41,853 nt of DNA from Pseudomonadales bacterium (GTDB taxonomy: Bacteria > Pseudomonadota > Gammaproteobacteria > Pseudomonadales > Azotimanducaceae), in the NCBI GenBank assembly GCA_016779325.1, contig JADHNU010000020.1, forward strand, positions 1 to 41,853, read 5' to 3'. This document shows positions 1-10,295 of the stretch, piece by piece; within the stretch, counting starts at the first letter, position 1, and every line of letters starts with the position of its first letter. Position numbers and translations under genes: made by a program. Below the pieces are notes generated by a model, which saw only the letters and a program-made list of their open reading frames with translations, did no database searches and was not told the DNA's origin.

Positions 1-1708
<1,708 letters not shown>

Positions 1709-1733
1709 CGCCCCTCCGAGCCCCGTGCTCACG

Positions 1734-1761
1734 AAAGCCCCGCGCGAGCGGGGCTTTTTTT
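1734..1761 (+). terminator. Rho-independent terminator of groESL
   Basis: A perfect 10-bp stem (AAAGCCCCGC at 1734-1743 paired with GCGGGGCTTT at 1748-1757) with a GCGA tetraloop runs into a T tract ending at 1761. It begins 26 bases after the groEL stop codon. Confidence 0.95.
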
Positions 1762-1792
1762 ATGGTGTCAGGGCATTCCGCCGTCTGTGCGG

Positions 1793-1828
1793 TTCCCTGG
1801 AGCAGGGGGCTACGGTATAACCGCCCCC
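1793..1828 (+). promoter_or_regulatory. Candidate promoter with palindrome over the -10 box
   Basis: TATAAC at 1816-1821 resembles a -10 box. TTCCCT at 1793-1798 lies 17 bases upstream as a weak -35. The -10 sits inside an interrupted inverted repeat: GGGGG (1805-1809), CGGT (1813-1816), centre ATA, ACCG (1820-1823), CCCCC (1824-1828). This would place transcription start about 55 bases before the coiled-coil protein gene at 1883. It could be an operator or just a GC-rich hairpin; there is no direct proof of promoter function. Confidence 0.35.
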
Positions 1829-1882
1829 TTGGGAAGCGCCCCTGCGGCGCCCGATTTAGCTCGCAAGAAAGGAAGGGTTGGC

Positions 1883-2668
1883 ATGAATGATCGCGATGAG
1901 CTCGGAGAGCTGCCGAGCATAGCGCCGGCGCGGGATGATATTGCTACCCGTCGGGCCACGCCGCGCCGCGCCGATAGCGGGCGTAGCGGTGGGGGTGGGG
2001 TGCCGCCTTTCTTTTCCCTGCTCCTTGCGGTGCTGGTGTTGGGCCTGTTCGTCAGCGGCTATTTTTTGGCGACCCAGCAGCAAGCGCTGAGCGAGGCGCA
2101 GGCGGCGCGGGCGCAGGCGGAGGCGCGCCTTGCGCGTATCGAAGATCAGCTCTCCCTCACGGGCCAGGCCCTGTCGGAAACGGAAAACGAAACCCAGAGC
2201 CAGATCAATTTCTGGGAGTCGGAAATTCGCAAGCTCTGGGACGTGTCGAACAAGCGCAACCGGGAATGGATCGAGGCTAACCAGGCGGCGCTGAAGAGCC
2301 TGAAGAACTCCGTGGAGGCGCAAGGGGCGACGGTGAAGAGCGTCGCCGCCCAGGCGAGTGATCTGCGCAAGGCCCTCGAGGCTCAGGCCCAGCTGATTGA
2401 CGACGTAAAGGCGCTGAAGACGCGCAGCAATGAGCTTTTAGCCCGGCAGCGGAGCCTTACCGATCAGCTCAACGCCACCACGCAAACGGCGAAGGCCCTC
2501 GAAGCCAGCCTCGCGACGCGGGTAAAGGATAACGAAGAGGCGATCACGGCCATCGATGGTTCCCGGCGCGATATGGTCCGCCGCCTTACGACGCTCTCGG
2601 ACCGCCTCTCGGCCCTAGAAGGCACGGCGCCCACCGCGCAAACCCTCACCCCCAGTTCGGGCCCCTAG
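1883..2668 (+). CDS. Membrane-anchored coiled-coil protein, unknown function
   Basis: I do not recognise a named family. I place the start at ATG 1883 because AAGGAAGGG precedes it at good spacing and the upstream in-frame residues look non-coding, giving 261 residues. A basic, Gly/Arg-rich cytoplasmic stretch of about 45 residues leads into one transmembrane helix (FFSLLLAVLVLGLFVSGYF, near residues 49-67). A long periplasmic coiled coil rich in Ala, Gln, Glu and Arg follows, ending in a Pro/Thr-rich tail. A single-pass anchor with a periplasmic rod suggests a structural or scaffolding role in the envelope. It converges on gspB with a 4-base overlap, so the GspA/GspB proteins are neighbours but not co-transcribed. 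Confidence 0.8.
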   Translation: MNDRDELGELPSIAPARDDIATRRATPRRADSGRSGGGGVPPFFSLLLAVLVLGLFVSGYFLATQQQALSEAQAARAQAEARLARIEDQLSLTGQALSETENETQSQINFWESEIRKLWDVSNKRNREWIEANQAALKSLKNSVEAQGATVKSVAAQASDLRKALEAQAQLIDDVKALKTRSNELLARQRSLTDQLNATTQTAKALEASLATRVKDNEEAITAIDGSRRDMVRRLTTLSDRLSALEGTAPTAQTLTPSSGP

Positions 2669-3156
2669 GGCGGGGTCACCCGTGTGGTGACGGCGGTTTC
2701 CCCCGCTCGCACCCGGAAGCCTTCCAAGGTAATGGCCTCTAAGGTGAGGCCGCCGATTTCATCTCCTTCCCCGTAGGCCTTGCCATTGACCCAGAGCGCC
2801 CGATCGGCGCGCTCCGCGCCATAGATATGGGCGCTGATGCGCCACGTCGCGACTTGAGCCTTGAGCGCCGCCTCCGTGATGGCTGGGGTGTGGGTGGCCG
2901 CCTGCGCCGCGGGCGGCCGAGGCCCTTGCTCCGGCCGCTCGGAGGGTTCGAGGATCGGTGCCCTTTCCCCCTTGAACACCAGCATGAGGCCCAGGGCGAC
3001 GGCGCCCCCTAGGGCCAGCAGTACCCGTCCAGGATGTGCTTGAGGGGGCGGGCCTTCCTTCGCCTCGGGCAATGATCGACGTTCGGCCGGAAGGCCGTCG
3101 CGTTGTCGCTTGCGCTCCGCCTCCTGGCGCTTTAGGGCATCTAAGATGGCTGACAT
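2665..3156 (-). CDS. gspB: GspB/ExeB-like type II secretion assembly protein
   Basis: This 163-residue protein has the GspB layout. It opens with a conserved cytoplasmic start (MSAILDALKRQEAERKRQ), followed by a single transmembrane helix near residues 45-62 and a Pro/Ala linker. The C-terminal periplasmic domain contains ISAHIYGAERADRALWVNG and a predicted beta-rich fold. In Aeromonas the ExeA-ExeB complex remodels peptidoglycan so that the GspD secretin can assemble. A strong AAGGAG lies 10 bases before the ATG and within the 14-base gap from gspA, so the two are co-transcribed. No other T2SS genes are in the window. Confidence 0.88.
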   Translation of the reverse strand: MSAILDALKRQEAERKRQRDGLPAERRSLPEAKEGPPPQAHPGRVLLALGGAVALGLMLVFKGERAPILEPSERPEQGPRPPAAQAATHTPAITEAALKAQVATWRISAHIYGAERADRALWVNGKAYGEGDEIGGLTLEAITLEGFRVRAGETAVTTRVTPP

Positions 3157-3170
3157 GAGCGGCGTACTCC

Positions 3171-4658
3171 TTATTCCCGCTGGAGCCCGGGTACCCCAGG
3201 GGTGCCCCTATTCAAGGCCATGATGCTTTCGGCCGTGAGCGTGCCGCCGGAGGTCAGCCCATGATCGGCTTGGAATCGCCGTAGGGCCTGAGGGCCCCCA
3301 TAGCCCTGGGCACGCAAGCGAGTGGTCACCCAGGCCGCTTGTTCGTCCTCTGGGGGGCGTTGCCAGAGCAGTAGGGCGTGCCCATCCCAGTGCGCATCAA
3401 GCATGGGCCGCTCCACGGGCTCGGGCCCCGCGCCGAGATCAAGAAGGAGGTGGGTCCCCCGAAGGCCCGTGAGCAGGCCCCAGCGCGGGGGATCGGCCTC
3501 GCCGCGCAGGCGCAGGAGGGCCGGGCGGTCAAAACTGAGGAGCTGCCAAAGGGGCGGGGTGGTCTCGAGGCAGCCGAAGCCGAGCGCGTCGAGGGCAGCG
3601 CAGGTAATGGGCTTTGCCGCTGGGTGCGGGCTTCGCCAGGTATCCAGGAGTGCTGCGAGGCCCGTGCTGCGATCGAAACCCTGCGGAGCCGGCGCCGGGT
3701 CCGGCACCCCGGGAGGCGGCGCCGGGGCGATCTCCCGCGGCGTGTCGAGTGCGGGGTTGCCCTGGAGGGCGAAAAGACCAGCGAGGGCGATGAGCACCGC
3801 CGCCCCCAGGGCCCAGGGCCAGCGCGCGCGGCGGGGGGCGTCAGCGGTGCCCCGCACTTCCTGGGCAGCTTCCCGCACCCGCAGGGCGCTTACGGTGTTT
3901 TCTCCCGCCCCATAGGCGGCCAGGAGGGCTCGGTCCGCAATTAAATTAGCGATCCGAGGAATGCCCTGACTCGCCCGATGGAGGGCGCGAAAGGCGTCGT
4001 TCCGAAAGGGTTGGGTGAGCGCGCCGGCCACGGCCAGACGATGACGCAGCAGGGCTTCCAGGGCCCGAGGGGCAAGGGGTTCCAAGTGATAGCGCGCCGT
4101 AATGCGTTGGGCCAGCTGGCGCAGGGAGGCCTTAGCCAGGGTAGTGCGGAGCTCCGGCTGGCCCACCAGGATGATCTGCAGGAGCTTACGTTCCCGCGTT
4201 TCGAGATTGGTGAGCAGCCGCAGCTGCTCCAGGGCGTCATCGGAAAGAAGTTGGGCCTCATCGATCAGCAAAAGGGCTTGCCGACCCTGGCCGTGAAAGG
4301 CCAGGAGCCCGGCATAGATGCGCTCCAGCGGGTCCGTTAGCGTTTCCCCGGAGAGGGCTGGGAATTGAAAATCCCGGGCGATGCTCGAAAGCAGCGCGGG
4401 TACCTCGGCTCGCGGGTTGAGCACGTAGGCCACGGCCGCGGTGGGGTCGAGGTCGGCCAGGAGGGCGGCCAACACCGTGCTTTTCCCCGTACCCACCTCT
4501 CCCGTGAGCACAACGAAGGCCCCAGCCTGGGCCAGCCCCCAGCGCAGGTGGGCGAGGGCTTCCTCGTGGCCCGGGCTCAGATAGAGAAAGCGCGGGTCGG
4601 GAGCCAGGGAAAAGGGCGCCTCCGGCAGGCCGAAATGGGCGCCGTAAAGAGGTTTCAT
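3171..4658 (-). CDS. gspA: GspA/ExeA-like AAA ATPase with peptidoglycan-binding domain
   Basis: The 495-residue protein has an N-terminal AAA+ ATPase with Walker A GEVGTGKST (residues 53-61) and Walker B LLLIDEAQ (129-136). A transmembrane helix lies around residues 280-300. A periplasmic region follows, with a final peptidoglycan-binding repeat (RRFQADHGLTSGGTLTAES, near 460-480). This is the ExeA architecture: cytoplasmic ATPase, membrane span and periplasmic cell-wall binding, working with GspB in secretin assembly. The start ATG overlaps the stop of the acyltransferase by four bases, implying translational coupling in a plsC-like/gspA/gspB operon. Confidence 0.92.
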   Translation of the reverse strand: MKPLYGAHFGLPEAPFSLAPDPRFLYLSPGHEEALAHLRWGLAQAGAFVVLTGEVGTGKSTVLAALLADLDPTAAVAYVLNPRAEVPALLSSIARDFQFPALSGETLTDPLERIYAGLLAFHGQGRQALLLIDEAQLLSDDALEQLRLLTNLETRERKLLQIILVGQPELRTTLAKASLRQLAQRITARYHLEPLAPRALEALLRHRLAVAGALTQPFRNDAFRALHRASQGIPRIANLIADRALLAAYGAGENTVSALRVREAAQEVRGTADAPRRARWPWALGAAVLIALAGLFALQGNPALDTPREIAPAPPPGVPDPAPAPQGFDRSTGLAALLDTWRSPHPAAKPITCAALDALGFGCLETTPPLWQLLSFDRPALLRLRGEADPPRWGLLTGLRGTHLLLDLGAGPEPVERPMLDAHWDGHALLLWQRPPEDEQAAWVTTRLRAQGYGGPQALRRFQADHGLTSGGTLTAESIMALNRGTPGVPGLQRE

Positions 4659-5551
4659 GCCCCCGTGGCCTCAAGGGTTTCTGCCCCCGTGAGGAGGGCG
4701 TCCTTCCGGCGCCAGCGCGAATCCAGCCAGCTTTGCACGGCGCTGCGAAAGGCCGGGTCTTCTCCGTAGTCGCCGTGGCGCAGGCTCTCCGGCAGGGCGC
4801 CGTGTTCGATCAAAATTTCCACGGCCCCGAGGTGGCCGCAAAGAAACTGCCAGAAGTTTGGCTCCGGTGCGTTGTAGCGCAGCGTGACGTCCACAAAGCC
4901 TTGGAGCTGATCCCCCATGGCGCTGAGCACGAAGCCGATGCCACCGGCCTTCGGGCGAAGTAGCCGAGCGTAGCCTTGGCCCTGGGCTGCATGCTTAGCC
5001 GGGGACCAGCGCGTGCCCTCGACGAAGTTGATCACCGCCGTCGGCGTGTGACGGAAGTGGGCACAGGCGCGGCGGGTGGTTTCAAGATCCGCGCCCCGTT
5101 TCTCTGGGTGGCGCTCGAGGTAGGCTCGGGAATGGCGGCGCATAAAGGGGAAGTCCAGCGCCCAGAGGGCTTGTCCTAGAAAGGGCAGCCAGACAAGCTC
5201 CCGCTTGGTGAAAAACTTCAGCGGGGGAAGGTGGTGCCGCAGGCTGTTTTGCAGCAGCAGGATGTCGGTCCAGCTTTGGTGATTGGCCAGCACCAGCACC
5301 CACTGTTCTCGGCTGAGGCCGGCGAGGCCCCGGACCGTAACGGGTGTGGGGTTCAGGCGCGCAAAGGCCCAGCGATTGCCGCTTACCCAGCCATCGATGA
5401 TGCCGTTCATGCGTCGGCGCAGGGCCCGGCCGCCATAGGCCTCCGGGAGCAGAATTCGGATGGCCGCGGCCAGGAAGGTGAGGCTGGCCCAGAACACCGT
5501 ATTCACCGAAAGCCACAGTGCGAGAAGCACACCCCGGAGGAAAGCTGGCAT
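4655..5551 (-). CDS. PlsC-type 1-acylglycerol-3-phosphate acyltransferase (YihG-like)
   Basis: This is an inner-membrane acyltransferase of the PlsC superfamily, probably transferring a fatty acyl chain to lysophosphatidate or a related lysophospholipid. The catalytic HX4D motif is at residues 91-96 (NHQSWTD context), and the FVEGTR substrate-binding motif is at 176-181. A hydrophobic N-terminal segment (residues 6-35) acts as membrane anchor. At 298 residues it is longer than the classical PlsC (about 245) and closer to the YihG type. It is the first gene of the reverse-strand operon leading into gspA. Its ATG overlaps the start codon of the divergent aminopeptidase gene, so its promoter must lie inside that gene. 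The exact acyl acceptor is not determined by sequence. Confidence 0.9.
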   Translation of the reverse strand: MPAFLRGVLLALWLSVNTVFWASLTFLAAAIRILLPEAYGGRALRRRMNGIIDGWVSGNRWAFARLNPTPVTVRGLAGLSREQWVLVLANHQSWTDILLLQNSLRHHLPPLKFFTKRELVWLPFLGQALWALDFPFMRRHSRAYLERHPEKRGADLETTRRACAHFRHTPTAVINFVEGTRWSPAKHAAQGQGYARLLRPKAGGIGFVLSAMGDQLQGFVDVTLRYNAPEPNFWQFLCGHLGAVEILIEHGALPESLRHGDYGEDPAFRSAVQSWLDSRWRRKDALLTGAETLEATGA

Positions 5552-6632
5552 GGCGCGACCGCCTAGCAGAACACGGCGCTATTACACGGGTGGGCCGGGG
5601 CGAGGGCAAGGGCTGCTGGCACTCTTGATGACCCTATTTGTCCTCGGCGGCTGTGCGCCTCTCGGGTTCTATGGGCAGGCTGTGCGCGGGCAGTGGGAAT
5701 TGCTAGCGGAAAGCCGGCCGGTGGACGCGGTGCTGGCCGACCCCTCCACCCCCGCTGCCCTCGCCGACGGGCTGCGGGAAAGTCAACGCATCTTGCAGTT
5801 TGCGGAGGCCGAGCTCGGTCTGCCCGTGGGGGATCGCTACCAGCGCTACCTGGCCCTTGATCGGGACGCGGTGGTCTACAACGTGTTCTCCGTGGCCCCG
5901 GGCACCTTTTCCCTGAAAACCTGGTGCTTTCCCGTGGCCGGCTGCGTGCCCTATCGCGGCTATTTTTCTAGGGCCTTGGCGCGCAGGGAGCAGACGCGTC
6001 TAGAGGCCCTCGGCCATGACGTGTATCTCGGCGCGGCCGGCGCCTACTCCACCCTTGGCTGGTTCCCCGATCCGCTCCTGTCCACCTTTCCCTGGGCGGA
6101 TTCCGCCGCTCTGGCTGAGCTGCTCTTTCACGAACTGGCGCATGCCGTGCTGTACGTACCGGGGGACGCTGCCTTCAACGAGGCCTTCGCCACCGCCGTG
6201 GCGCGAGCGGGACGGGCGCGCTGGACCGGAACTGAGGCGGAGGCCGCCCTCGGGCTGCGGCGTCGCTGCTTCGCAAGCTTGGTGGCCGGGCTCCAGGCCG
6301 AGCTGGGGGCGCAGTTTAAGGCGGGAGCCGGGGCGCCGGCGGAGCAGGCGGCTGCCTGGGCGAAGGCCCGGGCCGGCGCCCGCGCCGCGAAGCTAGGACC
6401 CGGTGCGGAGGCGTTTTTCGCGCCGCCCCACTCCCTCGCCCGGCTCCTCGCCACGAGTACCTACGAGCAGGCCGTCCCCGCGTTTAGTGCGGCGCTGGCG
6501 AGGGAGGGCGGCGAGCTGCCGGCGTTCTATGCCGCCATGGCCGTGCTGGCCGAGGATGACGGGGCGCGACACGCGTTTCTCCGCAAGACCGCGGAGCAAC
6601 GGGCCGCCTGCGGGGCCCCCATCCTAGAGTAG
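5550..6632 (+). CDS. Predicted zinc aminopeptidase lipoprotein (PF10023 type)
   Basis: The protein matches the gammaproteobacterial family of predicted aminopeptidases (COG4324, PF10023). It carries a HELAH zinc motif at residues 194-198 and a downstream FNEAFAT (near 209-215) that likely supplies the third ligand. I chose ATG 5550 because GGAGG at 5536-5540 is well spaced and it gives a basic n-region, a hydrophobic core and a lipobox-like VLGGC with Cys at residue 35. The product is 360 residues, probably a lipoprotein facing the periplasm. An in-frame ATG at 5628 leaves too short a signal. The natural substrate is unknown. The gene converges on the SLC13 transporter gene with a 9-base overlap. 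Confidence 0.88.
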   Translation: MARPPSRTRRYYTGGPGRGQGLLALLMTLFVLGGCAPLGFYGQAVRGQWELLAESRPVDAVLADPSTPAALADGLRESQRILQFAEAELGLPVGDRYQRYLALDRDAVVYNVFSVAPGTFSLKTWCFPVAGCVPYRGYFSRALARREQTRLEALGHDVYLGAAGAYSTLGWFPDPLLSTFPWADSAALAELLFHELAHAVLYVPGDAAFNEAFATAVARAGRARWTGTEAEAALGLRRRCFASLVAGLQAELGAQFKAGAGAPAEQAAAWAKARAGARAAKLGPGAEAFFAPPHSLARLLATSTYEQAVPAFSAALAREGGELPAFYAAMAVLAEDDGARHAFLRKTAEQRAACGAPILE

Positions 6633-8039
6633 GGCCACCAGCACCAGGGTAATGACCCCGGCGCCCAGGAGGTTCAGCACGACCCCTTCCGAGGCCATGG
6701 TGCGGGTGGTGAATCGTCCCGTGCCGAACATGATGGCATTGGGGGCCGTGGCGACGGGCATCATGAAGGCGCAGCTGGCGCTCATAGCGGCGGGCACCAT
6801 GAGCGTCTCCGGAGCAAGGCCCGCGCCGATGGCCGCCGCCGCCAAGATGGGCATCATCAAGGTGGTGGTGGCCGTGTTGCTGGTCATCTCCGTTAAGAAG
6901 GTAATCACCAGGCAGATCACGGCGATGGTCACGAGGGCCGGGAAGGCGGCGAGGGCCGATAGCTGCGCGCCGAGGGCTTCGCTAATGCCTGTGGCTTCAA
7001 AGGCCCTCGCAATGGTGATGCCTCCGGCGAAGAGCAGCAGCATGCCCCAGGGAATTTGTTCCGCAACCTGCCAGTCGAGGAGCTTCTTCCCCTCCCCGTT
7101 GGGGATAAGGAAGAGGCTAATAACCGCGACAAAGGCCACCCCGGCATCGCTCGCGCCGGGCATGCCAAAGAGGCTGCTCCAGCCGCCGAAGGGCTCGCTG
7201 CGGGTGATCCACGCCAAGGCCGTGAGGGCAAAAACCGTCAGCACCCGCGCTTCCGCAGGCCGCCAGGGCCCAGCACTGGGGACGCTGGCCGGAGGCATGT
7301 CCCCGAGCTTTCGCGTCAGCCACAGCCAGATCACGGGAATCATCACTAGCACGACTGGAACGCCCCAGCCCATCCAGTCGAGAAAGCTCAGCGGCGTGCC
7401 CGTGGTGTTCTCATAAACCTGCATGAAGATCAGGTTTGGAGGCGTGCCGATGGGCGTGCCCACCCCGCCGACGCTGGCGGAAAAGGCGATGCCCAAAAGC
7501 AGGGGCGTGGCCAGGGCCGGCGAGGGCGCTCGCTCGAGGACCGCCAGGGCCACGGGGAGCAGCATGAGGGTGGTGGCCGTGTTGGAGATCCACATGGATA
7601 GGGCCGCGGAGGCGGCCATGAAGCCCAGCACAAGCCGCTTGCTACTGTGCGCCCCGAAAGCCGCCACCATGGTGAGGGCCACGCGGCGATGGGCACCGGA
7701 ATGGGCCATAGCCGTGGAGAGGATAAAGCCCCCCAGCAGAAGCAGAATAAGGGGGGAGCCGTAGGCCCGAGCCACCTCCGCCTGGGGCAGGATGCCGAGG
7801 GCCGGCATGAGCGCGAGGGGCAGGAGCGAGGTGGCGGGGATGGGGATCGGCTCAAACACCCACCACACCACGACCCAAAGGGTGATGAGCACGGCGTAGC
7901 AGGCCGTGGGTGGCCATCCCGCTCCGGCCATGGCGAAGGCGCCGAGCAGGCCCGCAAGGGGGCCAAGAATGAGCGTTAGGCGCGACCAAAAGGTCGGGCC
8001 CCGATCGCTGTCGCTCGGGGGCAGGGCGGCATGGGACAC
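6624..8039 (-). CDS. SLC13/DASS family sodium:anion symporter
   Basis: This is a polytopic inner-membrane transporter of the divalent anion:Na+ symporter family, which takes up dicarboxylates, citrate or sulfate. It has about 11-12 hydrophobic segments. Two repeated family motifs are visible: SNTATTLMLLPVALAV in the first half and MTSNTATTTLMMPILAA in the second. The second repeat is the Ser-Asn-Thr sodium/substrate clamp. I chose the GTG at 8039 because GGAG lies 10 bases upstream and the extra N-terminal residues from an upstream start look spurious. That gives 471 residues, normal for the family. Substrate cannot be assigned from sequence. It diverges from sbcB across 109 bases. Confidence 0.92.
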   Translation of the reverse strand: MSHAALPPSDSDRGPTFWSRLTLILGPLAGLLGAFAMAGAGWPPTACYAVLITLWVVVWWVFEPIPIPATSLLPLALMPALGILPQAEVARAYGSPLILLLLGGFILSTAMAHSGAHRRVALTMVAAFGAHSSKRLVLGFMAASAALSMWISNTATTLMLLPVALAVLERAPSPALATPLLLGIAFSASVGGVGTPIGTPPNLIFMQVYENTTGTPLSFLDWMGWGVPVVLVMIPVIWLWLTRKLGDMPPASVPSAGPWRPAEARVLTVFALTALAWITRSEPFGGWSSLFGMPGASDAGVAFVAVISLFLIPNGEGKKLLDWQVAEQIPWGMLLLFAGGITIARAFEATGISEALGAQLSALAAFPALVTIAVICLVITFLTEMTSNTATTTLMMPILAAAAIGAGLAPETLMVPAAMSASCAFMMPVATAPNAIMFGTGRFTTRTMASEGVVLNLLGAGVITLVLVALL

Positions 8040-8148
8040 GAGGGTAAGGCTCCAGGGTGAGGCTCTGAAGGTTGCCAACGCGGTTTGGCGATTGCAAGGT
8101 GAGGCCAAAGGGGGCGCCGGAGCGCCCGCAGAGGGAGTACAGCGGCCT

Positions 8149-9552
8149 GTGGACAGTTTCTTTTTTTACGATCTGGAAACCACCGGTCGGAATCCCCGCT
8201 GGCATCGGATCACCCAGGCCGCGGCGGTGCGAACCGATAGCGAATTGCGTCCCCTCGGCGATCCAGAAGCGTGGACCGTTGCCCTGGGCGACGACGTGGT
8301 GCCCGAGCCCGATGCCGTGGCGATCACGGGCCTTTCGCCTCAGCGCGTGGCGTCGGGGATGGCAGAGCGAGACTTCTTTCGGGAATTTCTCGGTCGCTTG
8401 AGCGTGCCCCGAACCTGCGCCCTCGGCTTTAACAGCCTCCGCTTCGACGATGAATTTATCCGTTTCGGCGCCTGGCGTGGGCTTTATGATCCCTATGCTC
8501 GGGAGTGGCAGGGGGGTAATTCTCGCTGGGACCTCATGGATTTGGTGCGCCTGGCCTATGCCCTGCGCCCCGCGGGGCTTGAGTGGCCGGAGGAGAACGG
8601 CCGAGCCGTTTTTCGCCTTGACGCGCTGGCGGCGGCGAACGGCATCAGTCAGCCCCGGGCTCACGATGCCCGCGATGACGTCTGGGCCACCCTGGGCCTC
8701 GCCCGAGCCCTGCGCACCGCCCAACCTAAGCTCTTTGCCTACTACCTCGGCCTTCGCGATAAGCACCGGGTGCGGGCTGTACTGCCGAAGCCCTTGCAGG
8801 GCCTTTGCCTTTACGTTTCCGGACGCTATGACCTCTCGCGGCGGCGCCTCGCTGTGATTACCCCCGTGGCGCCCCATCCCACCAACGGCAACGGGGTGAT
8901 CGTTGCGGACCTGTCCTTTGAGGATGACCAATGGTTGACCGCCTCGCCGGAGGCGCTCCGGGAGCAGCTCTTTACCCGCGGCCTCGAGGGTCCTCGCCCC
9001 CCACTGAAGTTGTTAGCCGTGAACAAAGTGCCCGCCGTGGCGCCCCTGTCCGTGCTCCAACCCGAGGATTGCCAGCGCCTTAGCCTGGATCTCGACCATT
9101 TAGACGGGGTGCGGCAGCGCCTCGCTGCCGTCGAAGGCCTCGGGACCCGGGTGCAGCAGGCCTTTGGGGGGGCGGAATTTGCGCCGCCGGAGGAGATCGA
9201 CGCGGCGCTCTACGATGGGTTTATTCCTCGGGAGGACCGGGCCGTGCTCACGGCCCTGCGGGAGGGGCCCACGGCGGACCTTCGCGCGCCGCCCCCCCTT
9301 CGCGATCCCAAGAGCCGGGCCCTGCTTGAGGCCTTTCAGGCGCGCTGGGCGCCAGATACGCTGGACGACGACCAGCGCGCGCGCTGGCGTGTCCAGGTGC
9401 AGGATCGGCTTCGCGCGGGGCGGGACGGCGCTCCCGCACTCGCTGCGGCCGAGGCGCGGCTTGCGGAGCTTCTGCCCGAGGCGAAGGATCCGGCGCCCCT
9501 GCAGGAGCTGGCAGCTCACTACGCCTTTTTGCGGCAGCGGTGGGGGTTGTGA
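8149..9552 (+). CDS. sbcB: Exodeoxyribonuclease I
   Basis: Exonuclease I degrades single-stranded DNA 3' to 5' and works in recombination and mismatch repair. The DEDDh active site is visible: D8 and E10 in FYDLETTG, the Asp pair near 100-101 in RFDDEF, and H172 to D177 in HDARDD. The SH3-like and C-terminal helical domains follow. Starting at GTG 8149, preceded by GAGGGAG, the protein has 467 residues against 475 in E. coli. Longer upstream reading is not supported. The stop codon overlaps the GTG start of the ABC ATPase gene, so the repair gene and the transporter share a transcript. Confidence 0.96.
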   Translation: MDSFFFYDLETTGRNPRWHRITQAAAVRTDSELRPLGDPEAWTVALGDDVVPEPDAVAITGLSPQRVASGMAERDFFREFLGRLSVPRTCALGFNSLRFDDEFIRFGAWRGLYDPYAREWQGGNSRWDLMDLVRLAYALRPAGLEWPEENGRAVFRLDALAAANGISQPRAHDARDDVWATLGLARALRTAQPKLFAYYLGLRDKHRVRAVLPKPLQGLCLYVSGRYDLSRRRLAVITPVAPHPTNGNGVIVADLSFEDDQWLTASPEALREQLFTRGLEGPRPPLKLLAVNKVPAVAPLSVLQPEDCQRLSLDLDHLDGVRQRLAAVEGLGTRVQQAFGGAEFAPPEEIDAALYDGFIPREDRAVLTALREGPTADLRAPPPLRDPKSRALLEAFQARWAPDTLDDDQRARWRVQVQDRLRAGRDGAPALAAAEARLAELLPEAKDPAPLQELAAHYAFLRQRWGL

Positions 9553-10295
9553 GGAAAGCCGCCCCCGGGCCCGCGGTCGTCTTTAAGGGCGTGCATAAAG
9601 CCTACGGCGCGACGGCGGTGCTTCACGATGTCCACTTGGCCCTCCCTCCGGGTCAAACCACGGCCTTGCTTGGCCCCAGCGGCAGCGGAAAGTCCACGAT
9701 CCTCCAGCTGATCAACGGCGTATTGAAGCCCACGGCGGGACGCGTCGAAGTGTTTGGGGCGCCCCTTCCGGAAGACGACCTGCCGGCGTTTCGTCGTCGG
9801 CTTGGCTATGCGGTCCAGGGCTCAGCGCTCTTTCCTCACCTCACGGTGCGGGACAATATCGCCCTCCTGGCAAAGCTCGAGGGCTGGTCTCCCGCTCGTC
9901 AGGGGGCGCGGCTTCAGACCCTGTTTGAGCTTATGCAGCTGCCCCAGGAACTCCTGGATCGCTACCCCTATGCCCTGTCTGGCGGTCAGCAGCAGCGGGT
10001 CGGGCTTTGCCGAGCCATGATGCTGTCGCCGCCCCTGCTTTTGCTGGATGAGCCCTTCTCGGCGCTCGATCCGCTGACGCGCGACGACCTTCAGGCCCAC
10101 TTCGAGCGCCTGGCAGCGGCGGAGCCGGTCACCGTGATCTTGGTCACGCACGACCGTCGTGAGGCCCTTCGCCTCGCCCAGCACCTGGTCATTCTCGAGG
10201 CGGGGCGCGTGGTGCAAGCGGGGGATCGGCAGGCCGTGCAGGCGGCGCCGGCCTCCCCCCTCGTGGCGGAGCTGGTCCGGGAGGATGGGGAATGA
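9549..10295 (+). CDS. ABC importer ATPase, OpuCA/OsmV/EgtV type
   Basis: This is the cytoplasmic ATPase of a quaternary-amine type importer. Walker [10 protein letters not shown] is at residues 42-50. The signature [11 protein letters not shown] and Walker B LLLLDEP with a following D-loop are intact, and an H-loop VTHDRREAL is present. At 248 residues it has no C-terminal CBS domains, unlike OpuCA or ProV. The start is taken at GTG 9549, whose GTGA overlaps the sbcB stop; another GTG at 9540 is possible. It overlaps the next gene by four bases. Likely substrates for this class are glycine betaine, choline or ergothioneine; sequence does not decide. Confidence 0.93.
   Translation: MRKAAPGPAVVFKGVHKAYGATAVLHDVHLALPPGQTTALLGPSGSGKSTILQLINGVLKPTAGRVEVFGAPLPEDDLPAFRRRLGYAVQGSALFPHLTVRDNIALLAKLEGWSPARQGARLQTLFELMQLPQELLDRYPYALSGGQQQRVGLCRAMMLSPPLLLLDEPFSALDPLTRDDLQAHFERLAAAEPVTVILVTHDRREALRLAQHLVILEAGRVVQAGDRQAVQAAPASPLVAELVREDGE

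Noticed and set aside
7852-8931. A 359-codon reverse frame across the sbcB start and the transporter start
   Set aside because: It overlaps two clear genes, has low-complexity composition and matches no family; it reflects high GC content.
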